NCBI RefSeq assembly: GCF_021129155.1
Contig: NZ_JAJOMC010000039.1
Span: 1-45,473, forward strand
DNA: 45,473 nucleotides
Direction of reading: 5' to 3'
From: Arthrobacter sp. AK04
Lineage (GTDB): Bacteria; Actinomycetota; Actinomycetes; Actinomycetales; Micrococcaceae
The translations under genes and the position numbers were made by a program. This document shows, piece after piece, positions 24,136-38,804 of this stretch (positions are counted from its first letter, which is position 1; each line of letters opens with the position of its first letter). Under the pieces are notes generated by a model. It saw only the letters and a list, made by a program, of their open reading frames with translations. It was not told the origin of the DNA and did no database searches.

Positions 24136-25293
24136 GTGCGGGCGATGGTAGTCAGCGGAATGGCACTGATAGCGGCGACCTACGGCCTGGCGCGTTTTGG
24201 TTACGGGCTTTTCCTGCCCCGGTTCACCGAGGCCTTCCAGATGGGCTCGGCCACTGCAGGGTTCATCCAGGCCGGCAGCTTCCTCTCTTTCTGTCTGGCG
24301 GCAGTCCTCGCTTTACGCCTTGCTGCCCGCCCGAGGCTCGTCGTGGTCTGCGCGGGTGCCACTGCTGCCCTCGGATCGATGGGTGTGGCGGTTGCCCCTG
24401 ATGTCGTTGTCCTCGCGGTGAGTGTCGTCCTGGCCGGTGCCGGCGCAGGGTTCGCGACGCCGGGCCTGGTCACGTTCATCGAGCGCAACATCGCCCCTGC
24501 ACGCCAGGAAAACGCGCAGACGATTGTTAATGCCGGGACCGGGGCGGGCCTCGTCGTCGCGGGAATCCTCATGCTTCTCACGGTTGGCCAATGGCGGCTG
24601 GGCTGGGTGGCCATCGCGGCCCTGGTTGCCATGGCAGCCGTTGCCACCCTCCGTGCTGACCGGTCTGCCGGCCGGGACCGGGCGGTTGGCCGGCCATCCC
24701 AGGTGCGGGCCCGCGACCTGGCGCCACTGGCCTTGCCCATCGCCGCGGCAGTCCTGGCCGGGGCGTCCAGTGCCGCGGTCTGGACTTTCGGCCGCTCGGT
24801 CATGGCCGCTTCCCGCACGGGTGAGGAGACATACTCCATCCTTGCCTGGATGGTTTTGGGCGCCTTCGGGGTGCTCGGCGCGGCCGCCGGAAAGATTGTG
24901 CAGGTCTGGAGCTTGCGGGCGGCCTGGAACCTGACCTCGCTGGCCATGGCAGGGGCCACCATCGTCCTGGGCGTGGCGCCGGGCACATCCCTCACTGCGT
25001 ATTCCTCCGTGGCGCTGTTCGGGGCCAGCTACACCGCCTTGTGCGGGGTTCTTATCATCTGGGCGGTCCGCATTGTTCCCGACCGTGCAGCCGAAGGCAC
25101 TGCAGTGCTGTTTATCGCCCTCGCCATCGGCCAGGCCCTGGGCTCGGCAACACTTGGAGTGCTGTTCGACCACGTCTCACCGGTGCTGGCCTTCACCGTG
25201 GCCGGAATCCTCGGAATCGTCGCAGTACTACCGGCGATGAAACGGCAGGCCGGCACATCGTCCCCTACGGCGCTGCGACAGCGGGCCACATGA
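24136..25293 (+). CDS. MFS transporter, YbfB/YjiJ-like
   Basis: 385-aa membrane transporter with 12 predicted helices. The start of helix 1 reads AATYGLARFGYGLFLP, the mark of the YbfB/YjiJ subfamily of MFS. GTG 24136 is chosen because GGAGG (24126-24130) has 5-nt spacing; the upstream GTG 24112 reads through that site. Substrate unknown; control by the divergent TetR gene through the 24073-24090 palindrome is likely. Confidence 0.8.
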   Translation: MRAMVVSGMALIAATYGLARFGYGLFLPRFTEAFQMGSATAGFIQAGSFLSFCLAAVLALRLAARPRLVVVCAGATAALGSMGVAVAPDVVVLAVSVVLAGAGAGFATPGLVTFIERNIAPARQENAQTIVNAGTGAGLVVAGILMLLTVGQWRLGWVAIAALVAMAAVATLRADRSAGRDRAVGRPSQVRARDLAPLALPIAAAVLAGASSAAVWTFGRSVMAASRTGEETYSILAWMVLGAFGVLGAAAGKIVQVWSLRAAWNLTSLAMAGATIVLGVAPGTSLTAYSSVALFGASYTALCGVLIIWAVRIVPDRAAEGTAVLFIALAIGQALGSATLGVLFDHVSPVLAFTVAGILGIVAVLPAMKRQAGTSSPTALRQRAT

Positions 25294-25372
25294 GAGGGCG
25301 ACCCCGACGAAGGCGGCGAACTGGGCCTCATTTCCCAGCCCGCAGGGATCCGTTGAAAGCTCATTGAGATTC

Positions 25373-26338
25373 CTACGGAACCAGGATGACCTTTCCGGTG
25401 GTACGCCGCCCTTCAAGGTCCCGATGGGCCTGGGCAGCCTGCACCAGGGGGTACCGGGCACCGATCCGGACCTTCAAACTGCCGTCCGCCGCCGCTGCGA
25501 ACACTTCACCGGAGCGCCACCGGCGCTCCGCGGCGTCCCTCAGGTAGTGCCCCATGGTGGGCCTGGTCAGGAACAGCGAGCCGCCGGCATTCAGGCGCTG
25601 GGGATCAACGGGCGGAACCGGGCCGGAGGCAGCACCGAAGAGGACCAGCATCCCCCTGACGCGCAAAGCGGCCAGTGAGCCGTCGAACGTGTCCTTCCCA
25701 ACGCCGTCGTACACCACGTCGGCGCCGGTGCCGCTGGTAATATCCCTGACCCGCGCAGCGAAGCCTTCGTACCGCAGCACGTGGTCGGCGCCGGCCTCGC
25801 GCGCGAGCTGCTCCTTTGCGTCTGTGGACACGGTGGTGATGACTTCCGCCCCGCGGGCCTTGAGCAGCTGGATCAGCAGCAGGCCCACACCTCCCGCGCC
25901 CGCGTGCAGCAGGACGGTGTGCCCCGGCTCCACCTTGAAAGTGGAGTTCATCAGGTAGTGGGCGGTGATGCCCTGCAGGGGGAGCGCGGCTGCCGTCAGG
26001 TCGTCCAGTCCGTGGGGGACCGGGAGGGCTGCAGCCTCATCGACCAGCGCGTAGTCCGCATAGCAGTTGATGCCTTCCGCCGTGGCTACCCGGTCGCCGG
26101 GGACAAACGCCGTGACGTGGTCACCCACCGCTTCAACGGTGCCGGCGGCTTCTGACCCGGGGGTGAACGGGAAGGGGACCTTGTAGGTGCCGCTGCGCTT
26201 GTAGGTGTCGATGAAGTTAACGCCCGCTGCCCCCACCTTCACCAGGAGCTGGCCAGGCCCCGGGACAGGGCGTTCAATGTCCTCGTAGGTAAGGACTTCC
26301 GGTCCACCTGCCTGACGTGCGACGATTGCGTGGGTCAT
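25373..26338 (-). CDS. NADPH:quinone reductase (zeta-crystallin type)
   Basis: 321-aa MDR-superfamily oxidoreductase. GroES-like domain (about residues 1-130, GAAGVNFIDTYKRSGTY), then a Rossmann domain with LLHAGAGGVGLLLIQL (about 143-158), the nucleotide-binding AxxGxxG motif, and Tyr-rich C-terminal QOR pattern. It lacks the zinc-binding cysteines of alcohol dehydrogenases, as expected for QOR. Likely two- or one-electron quinone reduction with NADPH in the cytosol. GAAAGG precedes ATG 26338. It is convergent with the MFS gene. Confidence 0.8.
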   Translation of the reverse strand: MTHAIVARQAGGPEVLTYEDIERPVPGPGQLLVKVGAAGVNFIDTYKRSGTYKVPFPFTPGSEAAGTVEAVGDHVTAFVPGDRVATAEGINCYADYALVDEAAALPVPHGLDDLTAAALPLQGITAHYLMNSTFKVEPGHTVLLHAGAGGVGLLLIQLLKARGAEVITTVSTDAKEQLAREAGADHVLRYEGFAARVRDITSGTGADVVYDGVGKDTFDGSLAALRVRGMLVLFGAASGPVPPVDPQRLNAGGSLFLTRPTMGHYLRDAAERRWRSGEVFAAAADGSLKVRIGARYPLVQAAQAHRDLEGRRTTGKVILVP

Positions 26339-26429
26339 TGCTCACCTTTCCCGGTCCCGGCGTTTCCGGCTCCGGCTGCTGCCACCATCCTAGGGACAGT
26401 CCACGAAAGCCCCCTAGCGGGCACCTTCC

Positions 26430-26476
26430 GCTGCATGCATAAATATCGGCATCAGTGAATACTTTTGCTGTATGGT
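26430..26476 (+). promoter_or_regulatory. arg operon promoter and ArgR operator region
   Basis: An AT-rich stretch just before argC holds candidate ARG-box-like half sites (TGCATAAATAT and TGAATACTTTTGC). TATGGT (26471-26476) lies 7 nt before the argC ATG at 26484, so the operon mRNA may be leaderless. No good -35 is seen. The ArgR site assignment rests on base composition and position only. Confidence 0.45.
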
Positions 26477-26483
26477 TGTGGTC

Positions 26484-27515
26484 ATGACTATTTCTGTTGC
26501 AGTGTCCGGTGCCAGCGGATACGCCGGGGGAGAGGTCCTGCGCCTCCTGGCCGGGCATCCTGGCGTCACCATTGGAGCCATCACGGCCCACAGCAATGCC
26601 GGTTCCCGGCTCGGCGAACTGCAGCCCCACCTGCACGGGCTGGCAAGCCGCATCCTCGAAGACACCACCGTGGACAACCTGTCCGGCCACGACGTCGTCT
26701 TCCTGGCCCTGCCGCACGGCGCCTCTGCTGAGATAGCAGCCCAGCTACCGGAAGGGACCGTCGTCATCGACGCCGGCGCAGACCACCGGCTGGAGGACCC
26801 GGCAGCGTGGGAAAAGTTCTATGGTTCCGCCCACGCCGGCACCTGGCCCTACGGCCTGCCGGAGCTCCCCGGCCAGCGCGAAGCCCTCAAGGGCGCCAAC
26901 CGCATCGCCGTGCCCGGCTGCTACCCGACGTCGGCCCTGCTGGCCTTGGCGCCCGGGTTCGCCGCCGGGCTCCTCCAGCCCGACGACGTCGTCATCGTCT
27001 CCGCCTCCGGCACCTCCGGCGCGGGCAAGGCCGCCAAAGTGAACCTCATCGGTTCAGAAGTCATGGGCTCCATGAGCCCCTACGGCGTTGGCGGCGGCCA
27101 CCGGCACACGCCCGAGATCGAACAGGGGCTGTCCAACGCCGCGGGTGAACAGGTCACGGTGTCCTTCACGCCCACCCTGGCGCCCATGAGCCGGGGCATC
27201 CTCACGACGGCGACGGCGAAGGTCAAAGCCGGTACCACGGGGGAGCAGCTGCGCCAGGCCTGGACCGACGCGTACGACGACGAACCGTTCGTCCACGTCC
27301 TCCCGGAAGGCCAGTGGCCCGCCACGAAGTCCGTGCAGGGGTCGAACCACGCCGCCATGCAGCTGGCGTTCGATTCCCACACCGGCCGGGTGATCGTGAC
27401 GTGCGCCATCGACAACCTCACCAAAGGGACCGCCGGCGGCGCCGTCCAGTCCATGAACATTGCCCTCGGCCTGGCGGAAACCGCCGGCCTTGACCTGCAG
27501 GGAGTTGCACCGTGA
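26484..27515 (+). CDS. argC: N-acetyl-gamma-glutamyl-phosphate reductase
   Basis: 343-aa NADPH-dependent enzyme that reduces N-acetylglutamyl phosphate to the semialdehyde, step 3 of arginine synthesis. N-terminal [19 protein letters not shown] binds NADP; the active-site cysteine lies in [14 protein letters not shown] (about residue 155) and the [12 protein letters not shown] motif follows. The ATG at 26484 (TISVAVSG) fits homologues and the -10 position; an in-frame ATG at 26472 is inside that -10. argJ overlaps its end by 4 nt. Confidence 0.95.
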   Translation: MTISVAVSGASGYAGGEVLRLLAGHPGVTIGAITAHSNAGSRLGELQPHLHGLASRILEDTTVDNLSGHDVVFLALPHGASAEIAAQLPEGTVVIDAGADHRLEDPAAWEKFYGSAHAGTWPYGLPELPGQREALKGANRIAVPGCYPTSALLALAPGFAAGLLQPDDVVIVSASGTSGAGKAAKVNLIGSEVMGSMSPYGVGGGHRHTPEIEQGLSNAAGEQVTVSFTPTLAPMSRGILTTATAKVKAGTTGEQLRQAWTDAYDDEPFVHVLPEGQWPATKSVQGSNHAAMQLAFDSHTGRVIVTCAIDNLTKGTAGGAVQSMNIALGLAETAGLDLQGVAP

Positions 27516-28678
27516 CCGTTACCGCCCCCCGTGGATTCCGGGCCGCCGGCGTCACCGCCGGACTCAAAGCCTCCGGGAAGCCCGACCTTGCCCTGGTAGT
27601 CAATGACGGCCCGTCCAAGGCCGCCGCCGCCGTCTTCACCAGCAACCGCGTAGCCGCAGCCCCTGTTCACTGGTCCCGCCAGGTGGTCTCGGACGGCCGC
27701 GTGGACGCGGTGGTCCTCAACTCCGGCGGAGCCAACGCCTGCACCGGACCAGCCGGTTTCCAGAACACGCACAGCACCGCCGAAAAGGTGGCCAAGGTCC
27801 TGGACATCTCCGCCACGGACGTTTTTGTATGTTCCACCGGCCTGATCGGCGAGCAGCTGCCCATGGACAAGATCCTTCCCGGCGTGGAGGATGCGGCCGC
27901 CGCGCTGAGCGCCGACGGCGGCCCCGAGGCAGCGACCGCCATCATGACCACCGACTCCGTTCCCAAGGCGGCGCTGTTTATCGGCACCGACGCCGATGGC
28001 GAGGAGTTTTCCATTGGCGGGATTGCCAAGGGCGCAGGCATGCTGGCTCCCGGCCTGGCAACCATGCTGGTGGTCCTCACCACGGATGCGGCAGTTGACG
28101 CGGAACTGCTCGACGTCGTCCTCCGCGACGCCACCCGGGTCACCTTCGACCGTGCCGACTCGGACGGCTGCATGTCCACCAACGACACCGTGGTCCTGCT
28201 GGCCTCCGGCGCGTCCGGTGCCGTGCCGTCAGCAGAGGTGTTCGGCGCCGGGCTGACCCAGGTCTGCGCCGAACTTGCCCGCAAGCTGATCGGGGACGCC
28301 GAAGGTGCCAGCCACGACATCGCCATCCGCACCTTCAACGCCGCAAGCGAAGCGGATGCCGAAACGGTCAGCCGCTCCGTGGCACGCTCCAACCTCTTCA
28401 AGGCCGCCATCTTCGGCAAGGACCCCAACTGGGGACGGGTGCTGTCGGCCGTCGGCACCACCGACGCCGTCTTCGAACCCGACCAGCTCAACGTGGCCAT
28501 GAACGGCGTCCAGATCTGCCGCAACGGCAGCATCGGCGACGACCGCGGCCTGGTGGACCTGGAACCGCGCGAGGTCCTGGTGGAAATCGACCTCCAGGCC
28601 GGCAACGCCGAGGCCACCATCTGGACGAACGACCTGACCCACGACTACGTGCACGAGAACAGCGCCTACTCGAGCTGA
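27512..28678 (+). CDS. argJ: Glutamate N-acetyltransferase / amino-acid acetyltransferase (ornithine acetyltransferase)
   Basis: 388-aa enzyme that recycles the acetyl group from N-acetylornithine to glutamate, and may also make N-acetylglutamate. It is made as a precursor that cleaves itself; the nucleophile threonine sits in [13 protein letters not shown] (about residue 184). The GTG start overlaps the argC stop (GTGA). Full length. Confidence 0.95.
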   Translation: MTVTAPRGFRAAGVTAGLKASGKPDLALVVNDGPSKAAAAVFTSNRVAAAPVHWSRQVVSDGRVDAVVLNSGGANACTGPAGFQNTHSTAEKVAKVLDISATDVFVCSTGLIGEQLPMDKILPGVEDAAAALSADGGPEAATAIMTTDSVPKAALFIGTDADGEEFSIGGIAKGAGMLAPGLATMLVVLTTDAAVDAELLDVVLRDATRVTFDRADSDGCMSTNDTVVLLASGASGAVPSAEVFGAGLTQVCAELARKLIGDAEGASHDIAIRTFNAASEADAETVSRSVARSNLFKAAIFGKDPNWGRVLSAVGTTDAVFEPDQLNVAMNGVQICRNGSIGDDRGLVDLEPREVLVEIDLQAGNAEATIWTNDLTHDYVHENSAYSS

Positions 28679-28731
28679 CAAACCATTTGAGCCGGCCCAC
28701 CGGCGCCCGGCAAACCTGGAGAAACTCCCTG

Positions 28732-29681
28732 ATGAACACCCGCACCCGCGAAACCACGTCCATGCTTGACGCCCAAAGCAAGGCCGGCACGCTGATCGAG
28801 GCGCTGCCCTGGATCCAGCGCTTTGCCGGCACCACCATGGTGATCAAGTACGGCGGCAACGCCATGGTCAACGACGAGCTGCGCCGTGCCTTCGCCGAAG
28901 ACGTTGTTTTCCTGCACCACGTGGGCATCCACCCCGTGGTGGTGCACGGAGGCGGCCCCCAGATCAACGCCATGCTGGCCCGGCTGGGCATCGAGTCCGA
29001 GTTCAAGGGCGGCCTGCGGGTCACCACTCCCGAAGCCATGGACGTGGTGCGCATGGTCCTCACGGGCCAGGTGGGCCGCGAACTGGTTGGCCTGATCAAC
29101 TCCCATGGCCCTTATGCCGTGGGCATGTCCGGTGAGGACGGCGGGCTGCTGCGTGCCGTGCGCACCGGCACCGTCATTGACGGCGAAGAAGTTGACCTGG
29201 GCCTGGTGGGTGAAGTGGTGGGCGTGAACCCGGAAGGCATCCTGGACATCCTCGCCGCCGGCCGCATCCCGGTGATTTCCACGGTGGCCCCGGAGATCGA
29301 CGCCGACGGGTTCGCAGCCGACGGCAGCGTCCAGACCACGGGGCAGGTGCTCAACGTCAACGCGGACACCGCGGCCGCGGCCCTGGCCGAAGCGCTCGGG
29401 GCCTCCAAACTGGTTATCCTCACCGACGTCGAAGGCCTCTATGCCAACTGGCCGGACAAGACCTCGCTGATCTCCTCCCTGAAGGCCTCGGACCTGCGCG
29501 GGCTCCTGCCCTCGCTGGAATCGGGCATGATCCCCAAGATGGAGGCCTGCCTCAAGGCCATCGACGGCGGCGTAGAGCGCGCGCACATTGTGGACGGGCG
29601 GCTGGCCCACTCAATGCTGCTGGAAACCTTTACCACCGCGGGCATCGGCACCCAGGTGGTTCCCGACGAGGAGACGAATTC

Positions 29682-29685
<4 letters not shown>
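28732..29685 (+). CDS. argB: Acetylglutamate kinase
   Basis: 317-aa amino-acid kinase that phosphorylates N-acetylglutamate, the usual feedback-controlled step. Marks: [54 protein letters not shown]. It starts at ATG 28732 (GGAG with 8-nt spacing); an upstream TTG frame exists but lacks homology. 53 bases separate it from argJ, the largest gap in this part of the operon. ATGA overlap with argD. Confidence 0.95.
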
Positions 29686-30949
<1,264 letters not shown>

Positions 30950-30953
<4 letters not shown>

Positions 30954-31960
30954 CACCAGCAGCCAGCACCACCCGGCACTTCCTCAAGGACACGGACCTC
31001 AGCCCCGCCGAACAGGCCGAGGTGCTTGACCTCGCGGCCCGGATGAAGGCGGCCCCCTACAGCGTCCAGCCGTATGCCGCCGAGGGCAGCGGCCGCAAGA
31101 CAGTGGCCGTGATCTTCGACAAAACGTCCACCCGGACCCGGGTCTCGTTTGCCACGGGGATCGCGGACCTGGGTGGCAACGCCCTGATCATCAACCCCGG
31201 CGAGGCCCAGATCGGGCACAAGGAATCCGTGGAGGACACCGCCAGGGTCCTGGAGCGGATGGTGTCCACCATCGTCTGGCGGACCGGCGCCCACGCCGGC
31301 CTGGTGGCCATGGCGGCGAACTCCAGGGTTCCCGTGATCAACGCCCTGTGCGACGACTACCACCCCTGCCAGCTGCTGGCGGACCTGTTGGCCGTCAAGG
31401 AGCACAAGGGCGAACTCAAGGGCCTCACCATGAGCTACCTGGGGGACGCCGCCAACAACATGGCCAATTCCTACCTGCTGGCCGGTGTCACGGCCGGGAT
31501 GCACGTGCGGATCGCCGGGCCGGAGGGCTACCTCCCGGCCGCGGACATCGTGGCCGCAGCCGAGGAACGCGCGGCAGAGACCGGCGGGTCCGTGCTTATC
31601 ACCACTGACGCTGCGGAGGCTTTGAAAGGGGCCGACGTCGTTGCCACAGACACGTGGGTGTCCATGGGGCAGGAAGCGGAAAAGGAAGCCCGCATGCAGT
31701 TGTTCCGCGACTACGCCGTGGACGAGGCCGCCATGGCACAGGCTGCGGAAGACGCCGTCGTGCTTCACTGCCTGCCCGCCTACCGCGGCTACGAAATCTC
31801 TGCCGGCGTCATTGACGGTCCGCAGTCCATCGTCTGGGACGAGGCCGAAAACCGGCTGCACGCCCAGAAGGCCTTGATGGCCTGGCTGATGCACCGTTCC
31901 GGCCTGGCCTTCGTTGACGGGCTCGCACCCGTTGAAGGCACCGGGGAGAGCACGTTCTAG
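30950..31960 (+). CDS. argF: Ornithine carbamoyltransferase
   Basis: 336-aa enzyme making citrulline from ornithine and carbamoyl phosphate. The carbamoyl phosphate loop [15 protein letters not shown] (about residue 57) and the ornithine loop [14 protein letters not shown] (about residue 271) are intact. GTG start at 30950, GTGA overlap with argD. Length is slightly above the usual 310 because of a short C-terminal extension. Confidence 0.95.
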
Positions 31961-32490
31961 TGTCCGCCCAACCGGCGTCGCCGGGCTCCAGCCCGGCCAC
32001 CAAGACAGCCCGCCAGGCGCGCATCACCGCCATCCTGACGGGGGAGTCGGTGCGTTCCCAGGCGGAGCTGGCTGCCTTGCTGGCGGACGACGGCGTGCAG
32101 GTCACCCAGGCGACGCTGTCGCGGGACCTCGTGGAACTCGGCGCTGTCCGGGTCCGCGGCAAGGAGGGCGTGCTGGTGTACGCCGTACCCGGCGAGGGCG
32201 GCGAACGGGCCGCCAGGAGCGGGGTGAGCCAGGAGATCCTGGACGCCCGGCTGGCCCGGCTGTGCAGCGAACTGCTGGTCACCGCGGAGGCCTCGGCCAA
32301 CATCGCCGTGCTCCGCACCCCGCCCGGGGCGGCAAACTTCCTGGCACTGGCCATCGACCATTCGGTGATGCCGTCCATCCTGGGCACCATCGCCGGGGAC
32401 GACACCGTGCTGCTGGTGGCCCGGGACCCGCAGGGCGGCCAGGACCTCGCGGCCAGGTTCCTGCAGCTGGCTGAAGAAGCCGGGCAATAA
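31960..32490 (+). CDS. argR: Arginine repressor
   Basis: 176-aa hexameric regulator. Winged-helix DNA-binding domain (about residues 18-90, [20 protein letters not shown], then [21 protein letters not shown]), then the arginine-binding oligomerisation domain ([12 protein letters not shown]). With arginine it binds ARG boxes. It lies inside the operon (TAGTG 1-nt overlap with argF), so it is transcribed with the genes it controls. The GTG is the only fitting start. Confidence 0.95.
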   Translation: MSAQPASPGSSPATKTARQARITAILTGESVRSQAELAALLADDGVQVTQATLSRDLVELGAVRVRGKEGVLVYAVPGEGGERAARSGVSQEILDARLARLCSELLVTAEASANIAVLRTPPGAANFLALAIDHSVMPSILGTIAGDDTVLLVARDPQGGQDLAARFLQLAEEAGQ

Positions 32491-32536
32491 GCTTGAAGAC
32501 AACATCAACAAACCCCAATCACAAGGAGCATTCGAA

Positions 32537-35226
<2,690 letters not shown>

Positions 35227-35257
35227 GACGCTCTCTCACTTGATGCGCCTTTTTGGT

Positions 35258-35298
35258 CAACGCTCCGTCACTTTCCTGGGGAAAGTGACGGAGCGTTG
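35258..35298. terminator. Strong hairpin after the arg operon
   Basis: Perfect 19-bp stem (35258-35276 with 35280-35298) with a 3-nt loop, 32 bases after the argH stop. TTTT follows at 35303-35306 on the plus strand. It probably terminates the arg operon; it may also be a dispersed palindromic repeat. Confidence 0.75.
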
Positions 35299-35361
35299 CC
35301 GGTTTTCGGGCATTAACTGAGGGGGCGTTGGCCGCCGGACACTCCCCGCTAGCATGGAGCA

Positions 35362-35898
35362 ATGAGCGAACCGTTCCGCCGGCAACTCCGCGCGCTTCCC
35401 GATTTCCCGGACACGCTGCCGGGCTTCGACCCGGAGAGCGCCCCCAAGGATCCTGCTCAGCTGTTCAAGCAATGGCTGGGCGAGGCGCTGGCGGCGGGGG
35501 AGCGGCAGCCGCATGCGTGCAGCCTGGCCACGGCGGGCGGCGACGGCAAACCGTCGTCCAGGATGCTGATCCTGAAGAACATTGACGACGACGGCTGGCA
35601 CTTCGCGACGTCCCGCACCTCACGCAAGGGCAGGGAACTGGGCGCCAACCCGCATGCTGCCATGACTTTCTACTGGCCCTCCCAGGGCCGGCAGGTCCGC
35701 GTTGCCGGGGCCGTCGTCGAACTGTCCGCCGAGGCCTCCGCGCGGGACTGGGCCGAGCGGCCCCGGGCGGACGGCAGCACCAACCCGCACTGGCAGCTCT
35801 ACGCCCTCCGGCCCGCCGAGATCGAGTTCTGGCAGGCCAGCCACGACGGTGCGCATGTCCGGCACCGCGTCGGTCCCGACGGCTCACCCCTGGGTTAG
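35362..35898 (+). CDS. pdxH: Pyridoxamine 5'-phosphate oxidase family protein
   Basis: 178-aa FMN-dependent protein with the PdxH pattern: SRMLILKNIDDDGWHFATS, SRKGRELGANPHAAMTFYWP, GRQVRVAGAV and a C-terminal LRPAEIEFWQ dimer region. Likely oxidises pyridoxine/pyridoxamine 5'-phosphate to PLP. It is shorter than E. coli PdxH (218 aa) at the N-terminus, as in some actinobacteria; the symbol is therefore tentative. TAGCAT ends 6 nt before the ATG and no Shine-Dalgarno with proper spacing exists, so the mRNA may be leaderless. Confidence 0.75.
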   Translation: MSEPFRRQLRALPDFPDTLPGFDPESAPKDPAQLFKQWLGEALAAGERQPHACSLATAGGDGKPSSRMLILKNIDDDGWHFATSRTSRKGRELGANPHAAMTFYWPSQGRQVRVAGAVVELSAEASARDWAERPRADGSTNPHWQLYALRPAEIEFWQASHDGAHVRHRVGPDGSPLG

Positions 35899-35907
35899 GC
35901 TGTCGCC

Positions 35908-36687
35908 ATGACAGCTCCCGCACCAGACGAACTGCTCCCTGTGCTCCACAAAGCCGCGGATAACGTTGCCGCCGACGCTGCCCGGTTCAGCGATGAAGAC
36001 GCGAAGGCGCCCTCCGCCCTGCCCGGCTGGACACGGGGGCACGTGCTGGCCCATCTGACCGGGATTTCCAACGCCATGGCCCGGCAGCTTGAGTACGCGG
36101 CGCGCGGAGAGGCCGTGGAGCTTTACGACGGCGGCATGGAAGGCCGGAACAAGGCCATTGACATGGCAGCGGGCCACGACGCCGCCACCCACCTCGCCGA
36201 CCTCACCGCCGCACTGGACCGGGCGCTCAAAGCCTTCGACGCGCTGCCCGGCGTCAAGGATTCAGCGGCGAACCGGACCGGCTGGTACGCCCCCATCACC
36301 TTTCGCAGCGGCGTGGTCCTGGACGGCGGACTGGCGCTGTGGCGGGAACTGGTCATCCACGCGTCGGACCTGCTGACGGGGAAGGGCCCGGAAACCTGGA
36401 GCCGGCCGTTCTGCGAGCACCTCTTCGATTTTCTGGCGGCCAGGGTCCAGCCGGACGACAAGCTGGTGCTGCAGCCACTGGGACTTCAGCCGGTCAGCAT
36501 TGGCAGCGGCAACCGGTCCACTGTCATCAACGGCATGATCACCGATATCGCAGCCTGGCTCGCCGGGCGCGAGCCGACGCTGGGGAGCCTGAGGGCCTCG
36601 GCCGCAGCTGACGGCGTGAACCTGCCCGAGCTGCTGCCGTGGCCTTCCGGAACCCCCGCCGCCGGCAGGACCGGCTCGAAGGCCTAA
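35908..36687 (+). CDS. Maleylpyruvate isomerase-family mycothiol-dependent enzyme
   Basis: 259-aa DinB-superfamily protein. The N-terminal part (about residues 8-165) has LPGWTRGHVLAHLTGISNAM, and GLALWRELVIHASDLL, giving the His/Glu/His metal triad of mycothiol-dependent isomerases. The C-terminal part (about 175-259) is the smaller domain (VLQPLGLQPVSIG). Actinobacteria use mycothiol as their main thiol; the substrate is unknown. TAGGCT ends 6 nt before the ATG, so it may have its own leaderless promoter inside the pdxH end. Stop overlaps the convergent ogt stop by 4 bp. Confidence 0.75.
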   Translation: MTAPAPDELLPVLHKAADNVAADAARFSDEDAKAPSALPGWTRGHVLAHLTGISNAMARQLEYAARGEAVELYDGGMEGRNKAIDMAAGHDAATHLADLTAALDRALKAFDALPGVKDSAANRTGWYAPITFRSGVVLDGGLALWRELVIHASDLLTGKGPETWSRPFCEHLFDFLAARVQPDDKLVLQPLGLQPVSIGSGNRSTVINGMITDIAAWLAGREPTLGSLRASAAADGVNLPELLPWPSGTPAAGRTGSKA

Positions 36688-37178
36688 GCGGCTTCGCGCG
36701 CCAGCAGGCTCTGTTTGATGGGAAGCCCCCAGCGGAAACCGCCCAGGGAGCCGTCAGTCCGGATCACGCGGTGGCAGGGCACAAACAGCGCGGCGGCGTT
36801 AAAGGCGCAGGCGCTGGCGGCTGCCCTCACCGCTTTGGGGTTGCCGGCGAGCTCCGCGTACTGGGTATAGGTGACGGGCTGACCCGGCCGCACCAGCCGC
36901 AGGACATCCCAGGCATGGGCCCGGAAAGGTCCTGACACCTGCCGCACGGGAACGCCCATCGCAGGTGCGGGGTCACCGGCGTAGAAGGCTTCGACGGCGG
37001 ATGAGATTTCTCCCAGTCCGCTGACCGTTTCCAGCGTGCCGGGCCGCAAGGACGGATGGATCTGGCCGGTCAGCTCGCCGGGGTTGCCTGTCCAGCCGCT
37101 GGAGAGCACGACGCCGTCCTGGGCAATGACGGTGAACGGGCCGTCCGGGGTGGTCATCTGAAGCAGTTGGGCCTTCAT
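36684..37178 (-). CDS. ogt: Methylated-DNA--cysteine methyltransferase
   Basis: 164-aa suicide repair protein that takes the methyl group from O6-methylguanine onto its own cysteine. The acceptor is in [17 protein letters not shown] (about residue 135), and the arginine finger region [20 protein letters not shown] precedes it. ATG 37178 is the start; the longer upstream frame is shadow. The ATGA overlap with ada-alkA shows cotranslation. Confidence 0.92.
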   Translation of the reverse strand: MKAQLLQMTTPDGPFTVIAQDGVVLSSGWTGNPGELTGQIHPSLRPGTLETVSGLGEISSAVEAFYAGDPAPAMGVPVRQVSGPFRAHAWDVLRLVRPGQPVTYTQYAELAGNPKAVRAAASACAFNAAALFVPCHRVIRTDGSLGGFRWGLPIKQSLLAREAA

Positions 37179-38692
37179 CTGTTCGCTTTCTCTGCTGGTC
37201 TGGCGTCTTGGTTTGTAGGGGCCGTTGCTGTGCCCCTGCGCGTGCCGGCCGCAGCGTGGGCTGCCGCCCGCCACAGGTGCATGGTGGCGTACGAGCGCCA
37301 GGGGCTCACTTCCCGGAAGTCCGGGGTGGACGCCGCGGTTCCCTCCCCGAGGGCACGGATCCCGTTCCGCACGGCCGCGTCGTTGGCCAGGAAAACGTCC
37401 GGGGCGCCAAGGACGCGCATGGCCAGGTACCCCGTGGTCCATGGTCCCACGCCGGGCAGCGGCAGCAGCTTGCCGGCCAGGCTTTCCGGGCTGTCACCAT
37501 AGCCAAAGTCGAGCCCGCCGTCCGCCATTGCGGCAGCTGCCGCGAGGAGGGCCGCGATCCGCCGTTGCGGTCCCCGCAGGACGGCGGACCCTCCGCCGGC
37601 GATCTCGGCGGGGGTGGGAAACATCCGGTCCAGGCCCTCGCCGGGGCTTCGGCTTGGGCGTCCGACGGCGGCGAGCTGGCTGAGGGCGGTCCGCGCCGCT
37701 GCCACGGTGATCTGCTGCCCGGCCATGGCCCGGATCAGCATTTCCGCGGGATCCATGGCACCGGGCATCCTGATTCCCGGAGCGGCGGCTACAACGGGCG
37801 CAAGCCTGGCATCCCCTGCCAGTGCGCTGTCGATGGCCACCGGATCAGCGTCCAGGTCAAAGAGCCGCCGCACCCGGCTCAACAGGGCCGGCAGGTCCCG
37901 AAGGTCCACCGCGCCGATGGTGAGGGTCAGCGGCCGGCCCGGAGCGCCGGCGTCGTAATCCACCCGGAACCGCGCGTCACCCTGGGGCAGCCGCAGCGTG
38001 CGCGCATAGGAGGTGGACGTTCCTGCTTCAATCCCTGGGATGGCCCGGACGGCCAGGAAGGTGAAAACCCCGGGGTCTAAAGGTTCACGGTAGGGCAGGT
38101 TGAGGGTGAGGGCGGTGGAACCGGCGGGGGCTTTTGGATGCCTCGCGGTGCGGAGCGCGGTGGGAGTCATCCCAAAAACTTCCGCCATGGTCTCGTTGAA
38201 CTGGCGGACGCTGCTGAAGCCGGCCGCAAAGGCAACGTCCGCGAGCTTCATGGAGGTGGAGACCAGCAGGGTCCGGGCAGTCTGCGCGCGGCCGGCCCGG
38301 GCCAGCGACAGCGGTCCCGCCCCCAGCTCCTGGCTGAGGATGCGGTTGAGCTGGCGGGACGAATAGCCCAGGCGGGCCGCCAGGCCGTCAACGCCGTCCC
38401 TGGTGACCACGCCGTCACTGATCAGCCGCATGGCGCGCCCGGCAATATCCTGGCGAAGGTTCCAGGCGGGTGTGCCGGGAACCGCCTCCGGAAGGCAGCG
38501 CTTGCAGGCCCGGTAGCCGGCGTCGTGCGCTGCTGCGGAAGTTTCATAAAACGTGACGTTGGAAGCCTTCGGAGTCCTGGCTGGGCAGGACGGGCGGCAG
38601 TAGATGCCCGTGGTCCGGACGGCAGTGTAGAACTGCCCGTCGAACCGGGTGTGCCGGGCATCGATCGCCCGGTAGCGCTGCCAGAAGTCCAT
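37175..38692 (-). CDS. Ada regulator fused to AlkA glycosylase
   Basis: 505-aa three-part protein. N-terminal Ada zinc domain with Cys32, Cys36, Cys63 and Cys66 ([17 protein letters not shown]) that takes methyl groups from phosphotriesters and becomes an activator; AraC-type HTH (about 80-185, [38 protein letters not shown]); AlkA part (about 200-480) with HhH motif [16 protein letters not shown] and catalytic Asp in [10 protein letters not shown]. It excises alkylated bases. ATG 38692 has GGAGGA only one base upstream, so the exact start is uncertain. It is in one operon with ogt. Confidence 0.85.
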   Translation of the reverse strand: MDFWQRYRAIDARHTRFDGQFYTAVRTTGIYCRPSCPARTPKASNVTFYETSAAAHDAGYRACKRCLPEAVPGTPAWNLRQDIAGRAMRLISDGVVTRDGVDGLAARLGYSSRQLNRILSQELGAGPLSLARAGRAQTARTLLVSTSMKLADVAFAAGFSSVRQFNETMAEVFGMTPTALRTARHPKAPAGSTALTLNLPYREPLDPGVFTFLAVRAIPGIEAGTSTSYARTLRLPQGDARFRVDYDAGAPGRPLTLTIGAVDLRDLPALLSRVRRLFDLDADPVAIDSALAGDARLAPVVAAAPGIRMPGAMDPAEMLIRAMAGQQITVAAARTALSQLAAVGRPSRSPGEGLDRMFPTPAEIAGGGSAVLRGPQRRIAALLAAAAAMADGGLDFGYGDSPESLAGKLLPLPGVGPWTTGYLAMRVLGAPDVFLANDAAVRNGIRALGEGTAASTPDFREVSPWRSYATMHLWRAAAHAAAGTRRGTATAPTNQDARPAEKANR

Positions 38693-38789
38693 TCCTCCAT
38701 CGTGCCAGCCCTCGGGTGTACCGGCTAGCGGAAATCGGACACGGCCGTGGGGTGTCAAATAGGTGAGGGCCGGTGCCGCGGGCGTTGGA

Positions 38790-38804
38790 TAGAGTCTGGC
38801 CATG
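38790..38804 (+). promoter_or_regulatory. -10 hexamer giving a leaderless mpg mRNA
   Basis: TAGAGT (38790-38795) ends 6 nt before ATG 38802. No Shine-Dalgarno is visible. Confidence 0.5.
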
